From the NCBI GenBank assembly GCA_001949185.1, contig BDGG01000006.1, positions 974,827-1,038,826 on the forward strand: a stretch of DNA of 64,000 nt, read 5' to 3'. The stretch's first letter is position 1. Each line of letters opens with the position of its first letter. A program made the position numbers and the translations under genes. The notes beneath the pieces are model-generated. The model saw only the letters and a list, made by a program, of their open reading frames with translations. It was not told the origin of the DNA and did no database searches. This DNA comes from Ramazzottius varieornatus. Its lineage: Eukaryota; Tardigrada; Eutardigrada; Parachela; Ramazzottiidae. Below are positions 12,001-22,957 of this stretch, piece by piece.

Positions 12001-13290
12001 ATTTCAAAATTATCACTTACTAATACAGTTTTGTTCTTGATATTCGTCTTGAGGAAATGCAGGCATTCTTTCTCGCGTTCGTTCATCCGGAAATTCGGCT
12101 TGACTTCGGCGATATCAAAAAGAAAATTGGAAAATATCTGCGCGCCATTCGTGGTGAGATCGACTTCGGGATGGAACTGTAGTCCATATTTCTTATTCTT
12201 CTCATTGGCCAAACCTGAAAAAAAATTCGTGCGGACGGTCTTCTACATTGTTTTGGAGGTGGAAAATAATTTTCGCTTACCGACTACCAGTTCGTGGTAT
12301 TTCGCGATCACTTTGAGTTCAGCAGGAACAGGCGCAATGACGGAATCACCGTGGGTAAGAAGGACCTGCTGCTGCGTCTTAAGTTTCCTGCAAACAATAA
12401 ACCACAGAGCAGATGATAAGAACGTGGAAATCAGAGATAAGAAAGAGCAAGAGCGTACTTGAAAAGCGGGGAACTTTCATCGACGGCGACCTCTGTCTGG
12501 CCGTCATTCCTCCGCGAGGTCTTGGCGATGGTTCCTCCGTAGACCTTATTCAAAAGCTGAAAGCCATAGCATATCCCCAGGACAGGGACGGGAGAGTTAA
12601 ATATCTGAGCATCAAAGGAAAGGACGCCTTCGCCGTATACGGATGATGGTCCACCGGAAATGATTACTGCTCTGTAAAGACCTAAGATATTCCAATTGAA
12701 TTCAGACAAACACTTCCTGACGAACTTACTTGTATTTTTTCTCTAAAAGAACGGAAAGCGGAGTTTCTAGAGGTAGAATATCCGTGTAGACATTGAGTTC
12801 GCGTATCCTTCGATCGATAACCTGCAAAACGCAAAACGTTTTCTAGCAGTTGAACTGAATTCAGTAAAGCGACGCACAAAAACATCAAAAATCATCACTA
12901 CTCCTGAGCACGTGCGCAGCGTCTATTTGGTAACGCTGAAACAATCACGTGGCTGCACCCTTAATTTGAAACTAGACACTGGCGAATACTGAAAACGCGT
13001 TGATTGATCGGGGCCGAATCCACATTAGAGCAAATTGCTGTGTACCGAACTTCTCCGCATTGAGCAAGACTCACTTTGCCGTACTGGGATCCAGCGTCGA
13101 GAATGGCGACTTTATCCACGTTGTCCGAGGGAAGGAATCCATTGCCGTTGACGGGAAGGGTAGTTGTCGTAGCGATAGTCTTGGAGCCGACGTTGACTTC
13201 GACGGCGTCGCTTGATCTGCTGCCCACAACGGCGGCGTTCGGCGTCGACGTTGCCGAAGATGACCGGGATTTACCGGATAAAAAGCTCAT
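9052..13290 (-). CDS. GMPS: GMP synthase (glutamine-hydrolysing)
   Basis: Thirteen exons, 5' to 3' on the minus strand: 13290-13075, 12821-12730, 12671-12459, 12387-12281, 12214-12021, 11755-11590, 11509-11294, 11085-10973, 10890-10669, 10566-10441, 10127-9888, 9817-9626 and 9153-9052; 732 residues. The enzyme converts XMP to GMP with ATP and glutamine in cytosolic purine synthesis. The class I glutaminase domain has the nucleophile in LGICYGFQ and QFHPEVD; the ATP-pyrophosphatase has the P-loop LASGGVDST; the C-terminal dimerisation domain ends in PPGTTEWE. The last exon was found by its conserved end: it needs a GTTCGT donor, and reading straight through would give a false early stop. A Ser/Thr/Val-rich N-terminal extension of about 60 residues precedes the glutaminase. 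Introns 5, 10 and 12 hold hairpins. Confidence 0.96.
9222..9357. repeat. GC-rich nested inverted/direct repeat block in GMPS intron 12
   Basis: Two copies of a GCGCGGAGAAACT unit (near 9228 and 9317) are interleaved with matching TTTCTCCGCGCATCC-type segments and CCGCGG/CGCGG blocks, so the region can fold on itself in more than one register. It differs in sequence from the AGTGGCGCAC hairpin family and has no other copy that I noticed here. Confidence 0.6.
9391..9541. repeat. Double hairpin (GMPS intron 12)
   Basis: Two partly eroded hairpins beside the GC-rich block. Confidence 0.7.
10275..10355. repeat. Hairpin (GMPS intron 10)
   Basis: Single hairpin; the right arm has decayed to TTGCACAACTT. 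Confidence 0.65.
11811..11989. repeat. Double hairpin (GMPS intron 5)
   Basis: Outer arms AGCTCGACAAGATCG and GTTCGTCGAGCTCC enclose two hairpins. Confidence 0.8.
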
Positions 13291-14188
13291 GACTTGATCT
13301 GGAAAACACCAACTGAGGACGGTTCAATGCTGCGAAGAAGCAGGTGGACTTCAAGTGTCGCCACACTTACGCCGTCAGCATCAATCAATGGCCAAGCGAT
13401 TCTTCCAGGCACTCGAAAACGCTCTGTTATAATCCGACGACGTGGTCCGATTCGCTGACAACAATGGAGTAAACGATAGCTAATCTTCTCGTCGATAGAT
13501 TAATCCAGACATGCAATATAAAGGTGCATCAAGGGAAGAGATTATCGTTCCGGACGATGTCTGAAAGGGCTGTTAGAATTTTCTGACATTTCTCCCTTTC
13601 CAAAGTTTAGTGGAAGAGTGGGCCCCAGTGGAATGTGGGAAAGACACGTCGTGGGTGGAATGGGCCCAGTTAACTTCGGCACCCCATGGGTGAATTCCAC
13701 TACCATTCTGCCCCTGACGTCATACTGTGGGATGCGTCCAACAGACAGGACAAGTTTGCCGCTCGCTGCCATAGTTTATTGGCAAGCGAAAAATGGTAAC
13801 CAATCAAACATCTGCATTACTTCATTACATTATTACTCGTTTTTACGAACCGGGTGGATCCACACTCGAGAAAACGCAAACAATGTTCCAGAATTATCGG
13901 TGACAGCTGTAATCTTAGGGGCATTCGGCATTCCTAATGTCCTATCGTTTTCATCACGGAAAATAACCTCTCCCTTCTGATCACTTCGTGTTTTATGTTC
14001 TCTGAAGTCCACAGCAGATCCAAGGAGAGGTGACAGAGGTAAGCGATTGTTCGGAAACAAGGAGCGATCTGTAAAGAGAGAGACGACTGGTTACTGCACC
14101 GATCTATTTTCGATCTTTAGGCTGTGCAGTGTGACTTGAAAAACAGTTTCATCGGGACGTCTTCAACAGGGACAACTAACTTCCCAAG
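13291..14188. promoter_or_regulatory. Head-to-head intergenic region of GMPS and PINK1
   Basis: The two start codons diverge across 898 bp. The interval must hold both promoters and 5' leaders and includes a perfect TGACGTCA at 13715-13722. No TATA box is assigned. The short open frames here have no family signal. Confidence 0.5.
13715..13722. promoter_or_regulatory. TGACGTCA palindrome between GMPS and PINK1
   Basis: A perfect CRE-type palindrome near the middle of the divergent interval, 425 bp from the GMPS start and 467 bp from the PINK1 start. It could serve either gene. Confidence 0.45.
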
Positions 14189-16595
14189 ATGTCCATGAAG
14201 CAGGTTCTCGTTTCTCTCAACCGTCAAGTGGCACGGGTGAAGCTGGTGAATGCTCTCCGCCAGCCACCAGGACGCATCTTCTGTCTGCCACCCCCAACAC
14301 AGATTGCCCAGGTCATCCAGTCGACAGTCCAGCCCGTTTCCTACTCTGCTGGCTCCTCATTCTTATCCAGCTTGAGGGATTTAACACGGAGGACACTCTT
14401 CCCGATCGCCGTTCCACGAATGCCTGGGTGGATGCATCGGGTGGCCAGGAGCTATGCCAGGCCTGTCGCTCCTCTCCTGGGCTTCATTGCTGCCTTTCTT
14501 CAAGAGAGTAAAACGGAAGAGTTTCGCACCAACGCTGCTTTTGTGGCTGTCCATGTAAGTTGCACAAGAGAAATTCAGGATGTAAGGAGAGGTACTCCTC
14601 GTCCTCTGAATTACCAGTAGGAAAAAATGACTGCACATTTTGATTGCTCAGTTTACGGTTAAAATGGTCCATGCGCATCAAGGCCGTGCCGCTATATGTG
14701 CGTGAGCACGGCCTTGATCAGCTGGAAGTGAGCGCATTCGTAACTGATTCGTTGTAAGCGAAACGTACCTGACTTCTCGTGTGTTTCAGGCAGAAGCTAA
14801 TGAGTTCTCCAAGAAGTCCATGGCGCACTTTTTGCCCAAGAGGGACTTCTCGGATCTTCTGAGTGTTTCCGAGTTGGAGTTCGGTCGACCATTGGGGAAA
14901 GGATGCAACGCTGCGGTATATGAAGCAAGAATGCGATCTTACTTCGAACCAGGTAAAACTAACATCTTTTCTGTCATACGGTTCGGGTGCCAGATCTCAT
15001 TTGTATAATATGGTTGTCTGACAGAGAAGCCATACGATCTGGCAGTGAAGGTCCTCTTCAACTACTCGAACAACGCCGATGCGGATGAAGTGGCGCAGTT
15101 CTTCGAGACGGAGCTGCTCCCTTCCCGCTTCCGTCACCTGAGCATTGTTGACGTCTTCAGATCGGTCGTCGACTTGATACCGGAGCTACCCCAAAGTTCG
15201 GAGCTCTTCCCCGGTGCTCTTCCACAGAAGTACAACAATGAAGGACTGGGGGCCAACCACACCATGTTCGTCCTCATGAACAAGTAAGCTGCCGATCATT
15301 TTGCAATTTTGCAGAAAAGGAGCCATTACATGTTCTTCTTTTCAGGTATTCCGGCACTCTTCGAGATCGACTACTGACACATGGTAGATGCGGATACCGA
15401 GAAGGCTTGACCATCTTCAGTCAGTTGCTGGAGGGAGTCGTCAAGCTCGGGAAAGAGAACGTCGCACATCGGGATATCAAAAGCGACAACATTCTCCTCG
15501 CAAATTCAGAAGGTTTGATAAATCTGTCCGAAAATTTAAAGAACTCTTTCGCGATACAATTCAATTCACAGATGGAGAAGTTCTTCGAGCTGTGGTATCG
15601 GACTTTGGCTGCTCTCTTAACTCACTTCGTCTCCACTACTTCTCGTCGCACATCTCGAAAGGAGGAAACCGCGCTTTAATGGCACCAGAGGTCTGCTTTG
15701 TTTTGCTCAGCTTTGTGTAATAGCGCGGCAGAAGAACTGGACAAGATTATTTTTTTTCTGAGTGGCGCACGGTTTCTCGGCGTGGTTGGTGGAACTCGGC
15801 GTGGTTGATGGAACTCGCCGTGGTTGACGTTCCAAGTGGCGTACGTTTTTTAGTCTTGTTGACTGGAAGCGTGCGCCACTTGAAAAAACGATCTTGCTGA
15901 GTTTGATGTTAACGAACAACCACATCAGAGGTAATAATCACTGAAACGTCTTCTTGCTCGTAGGTCGTCAACGCGAAACCTGGTATTCTGTCTTTCATCG
16001 ATTACGGTCGTTCGGATTTGTGGGCGGTAGGCACCATTGCCTACGAGATCTTTAAAGGCTTCAACCCGTTCTTCGAAGGAGTCTTCAAGCTGGACTCGGG
16101 CACCTACGACGATTCTCAACTGCTGGATATCACAGAAGGTCACGAGTTCCTGAACAGACTAGTTCGTCGTGTCCTTCGTCGCGACTACCGCCAGGTAAGT
16201 CTGTCTTAGAAGAGCTCAGTATACAAACTCGACCAGATGACTCTTTCAAGCGGCGGACATTTCCAGCCATATCAGCCAGACGTGTGCGCCACTTCGGTCA
16301 AGTTTTTTGTATATTCAGTGTTGATCTTCCTGGTTACATCGTTTTCACATTGTAGCGTCCAAGTCCGGCAGTGGCCGCGACAGCTTGCTACATGCTGCTG
16401 TGGGACTTCCCGTTAGGAGACAAAGAGCAAGTGCTGACATTGGAGATGATCCGATTATGGATCATGCAGTTGTGTGTAAAGCTCATCTGTGAATCGAGGG
16501 AGAATGCTGTGCAGCGAGCTCTGCTGGGCACCTTTCTCAGGCGATGTAATGTGGCTGACATCACGGAAGCTTGGCGAGTTCTTACCACTGTCTGA
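14189..16595 (+). CDS. PINK1: Serine/threonine-protein kinase PINK1, mitochondrial
   Basis: Exons 14189-14554, 14790-14952, 15025-15283, 15346-15512, 15572-15690, 15964-16194 and 16356-16595; 514 residues. PINK1 accumulates on damaged mitochondria, phosphorylates ubiquitin and Parkin and starts mitophagy. The N-terminus is basic and free of acidic residues (a matrix targeting signal), followed by a hydrophobic segment PVAPLLGFIAAFL near residue 95 that fits the stop-transfer helix cleaved by PARL. Kinase motifs: glycine loop GKGCNAAVYEA, AVKV lysine, catalytic HRDIKSDN, DFGCS, LMAPE and LWAVGTIAYEI. The C-terminal extension ending at the TGA is shared with PINK1 orthologues. Donors of introns 4 (GTTTGA) and 5 (GTCTGC) are weak, but phase and alignment require them. 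Introns 5 and 6 carry hairpins. Confidence 0.95.
14677..14718. repeat. Perfect 13-bp inverted repeat in PINK1 intron 1
   Basis: ATCAAGGCCGTGC at 14677-14689 is followed after 16 bases by its exact reverse complement at 14706-14718. It is not a member of the AGTGGCGCAC hairpin family. In RNA it would form a stable stem with a 16-nt loop. Confidence 0.7.
15726..15905. repeat. Hairpins with internal tandem repeat (PINK1 intron 5)
   Basis: A left arm is followed by three tandem copies of a GGAACTCGGCGTGGTTG-like unit, then a full hairpin. Confidence 0.75.
16221..16300. repeat. Hairpin (PINK1 intron 6)
   Basis: Single eroded hairpin (CAAGCGGCGGAC / GTGTGCGCCACTT). Confidence 0.65.
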
Positions 16596-17271
16596 GGGTA
16601 CTGTCTTCAATGGAATGCTTTCGCGACGTTCAGTAATCTCTTTAGTTCTTTCATTGTACAGATTATTTCATTTTTACTTCTTGTTAACAATTTACAGTTT
16701 ATACAACAGTCGGTGGCTGATTTTGATGGATCCTGTGCAGACTGTGCAGAATGTGATAGTCTAAGTCGCTTAACGCTTGGGTCCGCTTTTCGATGGGTAG
16801 ATTATTGGAACGGAAATATGCAGTGGAGCGCCACGTACGAATGTCAATCATAAAGGGGAAAATAGGATTGATGGCTTATTTAGGAGGCTTAATCGTCTTT
16901 TTACGGATGTCTTCTTGTGCGAAGGATGGAAAAGCGCGCTACTGGTAAGGCAGCGATAGGAACTGTCCCACTACTTCCCGGGCTGATTGCCGGAAATAGA
17001 CGTGACACCGGAGGATTCGGTCTTCGGATTGCACTGAACGTACGAGTAATTGATAACTACCTAACAGAGATTCGCCCACAGCATTACTAAACCTGCTGAC
17101 AGGCGGATTTAGAATTTCGTTGAACGTCTCTATGAATGGGGTTCAACTTGTCAAATCAAGGAGATGCTTCATACAATGTGCTATAACGTGGAGTAATAAT
17201 CAAGCAAACGCTCTTGCCCTTACAATATTGTAAGGACAAGAAGATTCAAGCAGGAGGATATATCCGAGGAT
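16596..17271. other. Convergent 3' intergenic region (PINK1 / DUF1264)
   Basis: Noncoding interval between two convergent stop codons. I see no gene, tRNA or repeat in it. Confidence 0.5.
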
Positions 17272-18418
17272 TTAAAAGTTGCTCTTGGGAATGACTTCGT
17301 CGATCTTGCACTGCAGGGCCAAGGCATCCCTTGACCACTGGTCACATCCTGGATGAATGGGTGGCATCTGCATGTCCGCCCGACTGGCCATGATGTCATC
17401 CACCCTGTACTGTCCCCCGCGACGAGCTTCTCGAGCTTTGAAGAGCTCCGGATTCCACTGGCCATCTCTGTTCGCTGTCATCATCAACTGCGGAAGTCCT
17501 AGAAGCAGAAACAAAGCTAAGCTTAACGTCCGATTTTCTTTCCCAGGCTGAAATTGTTTCAAATACCCAAAGGCAAAGTGTCGCCTCTGTCGGTCTGCCA
17601 AAGGATGAAAGTCTTTCCGTACGTCATCAACAGGTCGCTCATCACTTTCCTCTCTACAGGAGCTGGAAGGCCAGGGGCGATGAAGCTTCCTGAAACAAGA
17701 AAACAAGAATTCTGAAATAATCGCTGATACTCAGCAAATGAACTGAACGAGATCGCTAGATCAAGTGGCGCACATTTTAACTGCTGTTGACTAACCGTGT
17801 GCGCCACCGCGGGTAACGATCACCTTCTCCATACTTGTCTTACCTGATTTGATGTCGTAAGCGTGGTTGTGCCATAGTTTCTGTTCTTCTGCATCCAAAG
17901 TCTGAAAGATTTTCTCCGTCACGACGTACTCGATGCCGATGAGGCGAGCTCCGGGGTCGGGAGAGTCGAAGACGGCGCACTGGTACACATCGTCGTTAAG
18001 AGAAGCGACGTAGTGATGAAGCTCAACTTGGCGCTTGGGATCGCCGTTGTAGAAGGCGAAACCGCAGAAGTGAACCTTGAACTGCTTCAGTGGGTCGAAA
18101 TTCTGGACAACCTGTGCGCCGAGCTCTTTGAAAGAGGTCTGAAAAGAGAGGAAGACGTCAGAGGAGAAATGCCGGTGGGAAATTCGCTTCCGCACTGGCA
18201 TCACTGCTTTGGCGCTCCGAATGCAACATGTTGGCTTCCATTCGTTGCAGTGGTCAAGTCCGTCCTGTTCCTTTGGAACACACTGCACCAAATAGCCCGT
18301 GGACAAAGATGTGACATCATCCCCCTGTTCGGTTGATTAGTCGCGTCCTTACCGTCCACGATTTTGTCTCTCCTGGCGTGTCTTTCACCGAGCTTCCTCC
18401 AGGTAACGTTACGTCCAT
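17272..18418 (-). CDS. DUF1264 / oil-body-associated-protein-like protein
   Basis: Exons on the minus strand: 18418-18353, 18138-17844, 17689-17567 and 17498-17272; 236 residues, the usual family length. Hallmarks in order: QVHFCGFAF-type segment (VHFCGFAFY), LHHYVASLN, YQCAVFDS, ARLIGIEYVV, LWHNHAYDIKSG, APGLP, MTYGKTF, WQTDRGDTLPLG and LPQLMM. These define the DUF1264 family, described mainly from plants (OBAP, linked to seed oil bodies), fungi and bacteria; its biochemical role is unknown. No signal peptide or membrane segment is visible. The ATG is the first in frame and lies 11 bases after a possible acceptor, so a 5' UTR exon is likely. Introns and codon use resemble the neighbours, so any transfer into this lineage would be old. 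Confidence 0.9.
17741..17823. repeat. Hairpin (DUF1264 gene intron 2)
   Basis: Single hairpin (CAAGTGGCGCACA / GTGTGCGCCAC) close to the donor. Confidence 0.75.
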
Positions 18419-18959
18419 GCTTGCCGGATCTAGAAGGAAATTCCAGTAGGTAAGCAGAAGCTTCGATGTTGAACCGGCAGTAAAATGCGATTATGCGGTT
18501 GTAAATACAGCGCTCGCATGCGAGATCAAACCTGAGCTATTGACGCGAAAGACGAACAGTAGAGCAGCAGCAGTAGTAGGACAGAAATCTATCCAACCAA
18601 CTGAGACTGTTTCCGTTCTCGCTCATCGAAGGAAGTTTGCCTCGGGACAAAGCAAAAGGAAAGTTCCCAGAAGTAGCACAAAAGTTGCTTGCCTCATGTT
18701 GGCAATAAAGTCGCACTTGGCCTGCTGAAGCAGCGCAATATATGGTACACCGAACGGTTCAAAACGTCACCTGGAACGGGGGCGTTGGTTGATTTGGCGC
18801 ACACTAGCCACCTTGATTAGTTCCAGCTGAAGGATTTGTCTTGGTTTCTGACTTTTCGAATTTTCTGCTTCGCCAGTCTTCGGACTTTTCGGTCTTTTTC
18901 GATCGTCTTCGCTGAAGGTATCTTGTACCGCGAAGTCTACGGGACAGCAATGAACGACG
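18419..18959. promoter_or_regulatory. Head-to-head interval of the DUF1264 gene and xylosyltransferase
   Basis: Divergent 5' flank of about 540 bp. It must hold both promoters and leaders. A short frame starting at 18836 runs out of frame with the xylosyltransferase and is not supported as coding. Confidence 0.45.
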
Positions 18960-21900
18960 ATGGTTCTTCAAACTATGTGGGCGACGTTGCGTCATTTGCT
19001 TCGCTTCCGGAAAATATGGGCCATTTTCGCCGTGTGGACGGTTCTGACGATTGGGGTTATTTACCGATTTGACACCGTAAGTAATTTTCGTCAGCCCTTC
19101 GTGCAAATACCCCCGAAGGCAGCGAAGTTACCTATTCGATTTAACGTAGGAATTTACGGACGGTAAGAGCGTTGCTTATTCTTCGCCATGCAATATCACC
19201 TCACCGGAAGTGCTATCCGCCATCAACCGATCCCAGACGACAGCGTGCAAGAACGAGATTTCTGCATTCGGCTGCTTACTTCAACAAGATGCGGTATTCC
19301 CCAAAGTACTACCGAACTCTTGTCCTGCAAGTTCCGAAGAAGGAGGTACGAGGAAAAACCAGAAAAGTTTTTTCCATTACTTTGATATTGGTTTCTTATG
19401 GCGAGCCGTACAGCTCAGTTTTCTAACCTTCTGATGTGGCAGGCCATACGGCCAAACAGCCGATGCTGATCGTCCGCCTCTTTCTTAGACTCATTTAGAT
19501 CTCCAGGCCTTCGCAAACCTTCCGAACCGGTCAGGATCCTCTTCGCTCTCACGGTCCATGGAAGGGATAGTCGACAAGTTGAGTGGCTGTTCGGCTTGAT
19601 CCATCGTCCGGAACACTTTTACTTGATACACGTTGACAAGGTTAGTCTCTCCATTCCACTTGAATTTCCGCCGATTAATTTTCAGAAAGTATTCTAATTA
19701 TTTCAGCGAAGTACCTTCTTGTTTCACGACCTGCTTTCCTTGGAAAAGAAGTATGACAACGTGTTGCTGATGCGAGAGCGTCGTTCGCCGATATGGGGAG
19801 GCGCCAGCTTGCTCACTGTCCTGCTAGACGCCATAAAGTTCGGCATCGACAGGTGGGCGGCGTGGGACTACTTCATCAACCTGAGCGAGTCAGACCTTCC
19901 CATAAAGTACCTGCTAACTTACTAGTAACGTAAACGAGCTGGCATTTATGGATTCGGATAATGATTGTGGTTTCACAGAAGTGTCGAAGAGCTCGTCGAT
20001 TTCCTCGGCGGAAACTACGGTCGGAACTTTGCCAAGTCCCACGGACAGTCTGTCCAGCAGTAAGTGTTCTCCGTAAATATTTGTGAAGAAAAACCAACTA
20101 AAAATGTTATGAAGGCAGATACCTGATTTTTGTCTAATAGTTTTTAGACATGAACGCTCGACAAGCAAACTTGACAATATTGTTTTTCCAAGTGGCGCAC
20201 GCTTTCAGTGCTATTGGCTGAGAGCGTGCGCCACCTGGAGAGACGATCTTGTCGAATCTGTTTGTCGAGCTCCCGTATTATCTCTGTTCTTTCCCTCATG
20301 TTGATTTTGAAAGGATGTAGGTTCATCAAAAGGCAAGGGTTGGACAGGACCTTTTACGAGTGCGAGAATCGCATGTGGCTGGTGGACCGCAAGCGAAAGA
20401 TTCCACAAGGTATCGAGATGGATGGCGGAAGTGACTGGGTGGCACTGCATCGTAGTTTCTGCTCGTACTTGGTCAGCGAACCTAAGGGGAAGCTCCTCCA
20501 AGGGCTGCTTGTCTTCTACAACCACACGCTACTTCCAGCCGAAGTATGACAAATTTCTAACATGCTCCTGCCACGTGTAACGGATTACAAATAATCGAAT
20601 GTTGACAGAGTTTCTTCCATACCGTCCTTCACAACTCAGTGTTCTGCCACACTTTTACTAATAACAACCTGCGTCTAACGAACTGGAACCGGAAGAAGGG
20701 CTGCTACTGCCAGTATCGACATATCGTCGACTGGTGTGGCTGCTCACCCAACGCTTTCCGCATGGCGAATCTCAAGAGATTCGAGGTATGCTGTAGGTCT
20801 TAAATACTCGACAATATAAAAATGAAAAAAGATTTTCGGAGCTCGGCAAGGAAAGACGGGAAAGCTTTTTGTCAAGTGGCGGACGCTCTCACGCAAAAGC
20901 ACCGAAACCGTGCGCCACTTGGGAAAATAGCAAGTTCCTTTTTCCAAATGGCGTACACTTTCTGCCACCAGCACTGGTAACGGGCGCCACTTTCGGAAAA
21001 AAATCTTGTCGAGCTTGTTCGCCGCGTTTCTTTTTATGTAAAATTGTATTGACGTAAATGCTACGGGACAAGTGCCAGTGTTCGACAGGGGAAAACTTTG
21101 ACCCAATGTTTCTGTTTTACAGACTGCTGCTCACAAAAGGTCGCTCTTCTTCGCCCGGAAGTTCGATCCTTTCGTGGACCTGGAAATCATGAACTACGTG
21201 GTCCGTATATCACAGACTACCTCTTCTCTCAATCAGCCAACCATCGGAGACTTTTCAGACATCTATAAGTCCATGGTGGGTCGTAGCACTCACATTTTGA
21301 ACTTGTACGCTTCCACAGAGAAACACTTTCCCACGCAAGAAGCCGAGACACTTTCCAAATCACTCCAACGAATCTCATACCGTATACTCAAAACTCACTC
21401 CACCCTCAACAGTTGGAAGATATCGAAACTATTGTTTGTCCATGCGACAGCAGACACACGAGGCAGAATCGAACTGTTGGTCGCTCAGCAGATTGTCAAG
21501 AACGGCCGGAAGAAAGTCATCGAAGCTCGCTTTCACATCGTCGATCATTTTGAAGTCCGAGAAGTTAAAACTTTGGCGAAGAATGTGACAAGTAGGTTGA
21601 GAGGGTTCAGAGTGTCTTCTGATTTTGATCAAAAGGAGGATATCTTTCGGAACTATCACGGTGCGCTGGGTGTGCAGTCGGACCTGGTAGGAAGGTTCGA
21701 CGTGGTTGAAGGGGAAGAAAGGCTGTTGTCGGTCGTGTGGATAGATCCCGCTGACATCGTGGCTGGTTCATTCGAAGTAAGTTTCAGTACACAAGTGAAT
21801 TTACCAAACTGTAGAATATTACAAAAACGGGGTCTTTCAAAAATCGGGAGCTCGGCAAACAAACTCGACAGTGCTGTCTCCCAAGCGACGCACGTTTCCA

Positions 21901-22646
21901 CTGTTATTGGCTGGGAGCGTGCGCCGCTTGGGAAAGACATCTTGTCGAGTTCTAAGTGACGCGCAAGATCAGTGTTATGGGCACTGTGCGCTACTTGGTA
22001 GGACAAACTGATCGATTTGTCTTGCCTGAATTCTCTTGTTTTTCCAAGTTTCAGCATTGTTGTGTTGGGAAGTCGCCAGAACTTTTCTTGAAATATTTTT
22101 CAAATTGTCTTTCCTAGAAAAAGTACGAACTTCCAAGACCAGGAATTTTTGGACTGCAAAATTGTGTTACAAGTTTTTGCAGAAATTTACGTTTGTTCTT
22201 TTTAACAGTTGAACTTGACAGAAAAAGCAGAGGTTCTCTTCCAACCACCAGTTTTTCAAAAGCCACTTCGACCTGGCGAATGGACTGGTCTGATAACTGC
22301 AGACTGGCAAGTAATTGTTCAAACGAAGTTCCTGGTCCTACCTTCGCCCACCCCGACAGACAACCAGGGACCTGAGGGTAACGCTTACATCGACTTCAAC
22401 TTCACTTCCGTCTCGAAGATCCTCTCGCTTCGTCCGCAAGACAAAATGGTAGCTATTGAAGGAAACGTACGGAAGAGTGGAGGAGAACTGGAACGATGGA
22501 TAGACGAGTTAGTGGGAGGGTTTTACGCGATGAAGGAAGACGACTCACTGTGCGAGGTGCAGAGACTTTCTTGCGTGGAAGAAATGTCGCAGCTCAGTTT
22601 CTGCGAAAATACATTTTGGAGTTCCTACTATGATGCCAATTTTTGA
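18960..22646 (+). CDS. Peptide O-xylosyltransferase (XYLT1/2, SQV-6 type)
   Basis: Exons 18960-19076, 19150-19345, 19489-19640, 19707-19906, 19979-20059, 20321-20543, 20609-20785, 21123-21776 and 22209-22646; 745 residues. The enzyme adds the first xylose to serine of proteoglycan core proteins in the Golgi. A single hydrophobic anchor (about residues 19-35, [17 protein letters not shown]) gives type II topology. A cysteine-bearing stem region follows, then the GT14 domain: [55 protein letters not shown] (its Glu is at the position of the catalytic base of the human enzyme), LTNWNRK and [10 protein letters not shown], then the XYLT C-terminal domain. Shorter than human (865-959) mainly in the stem, and no WSC domain is visible. 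Introns 5, 7 and 8 carry hairpins. Confidence 0.94.
20155..20275. repeat. Hairpin (XYLT intron 5)
   Basis: Near-consensus full element of about 120 bp with outer arms CGCTCGACAAGC / GTTTGTCGAGCTCCCG. Confidence 0.85.
20838..21026. repeat. Double hairpin (XYLT intron 7)
   Basis: Outer arms GGAGCTCGGCAAGG / CTTGTCGAGCTTG enclose two hairpins. Confidence 0.8.
21845..22010. repeat. Hairpin plus half (XYLT intron 8)
   Basis: Full element beginning GGGAGCTCGGCAAAC with arms CAAGCGACGCACG / GTGCGCCGCTTG, then a decayed second hairpin. Confidence 0.8.
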
Positions 22647-22957
22647 ACAATCCTCTCTGTGGTGACTGTGAGCAACTTTCTGTTTAATTGGTTTTAGATT
22701 CCTGCATGACGAAACTGTGATAAGTTTTCTTGATTCCATAAGCTTTATCTTCAGCAATACGTTTTTCAACTGCTCTCTTGTTGTTGTGGTTTTTAATGGT
22801 ATTTTCTTATTTGCATTATAAGATTTTTACGTTTTTACTGTCTCATCGGAGTTGTCTGAATTAGTTGTAGTTTGGCAAGGAAAAGAAGAAACTGGTACTG
22901 TGAATAGCAACAAACAAATTCCGAAGGCTCTTGTCGAGGAAGAAGCATTGCTTGAGC
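22647..22957. other. Convergent 3' intergenic region (XYLT / COQ3-like A)
   Basis: A 311-bp AT-rich noncoding interval between two convergent stops. No other feature is seen. Confidence 0.5.
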
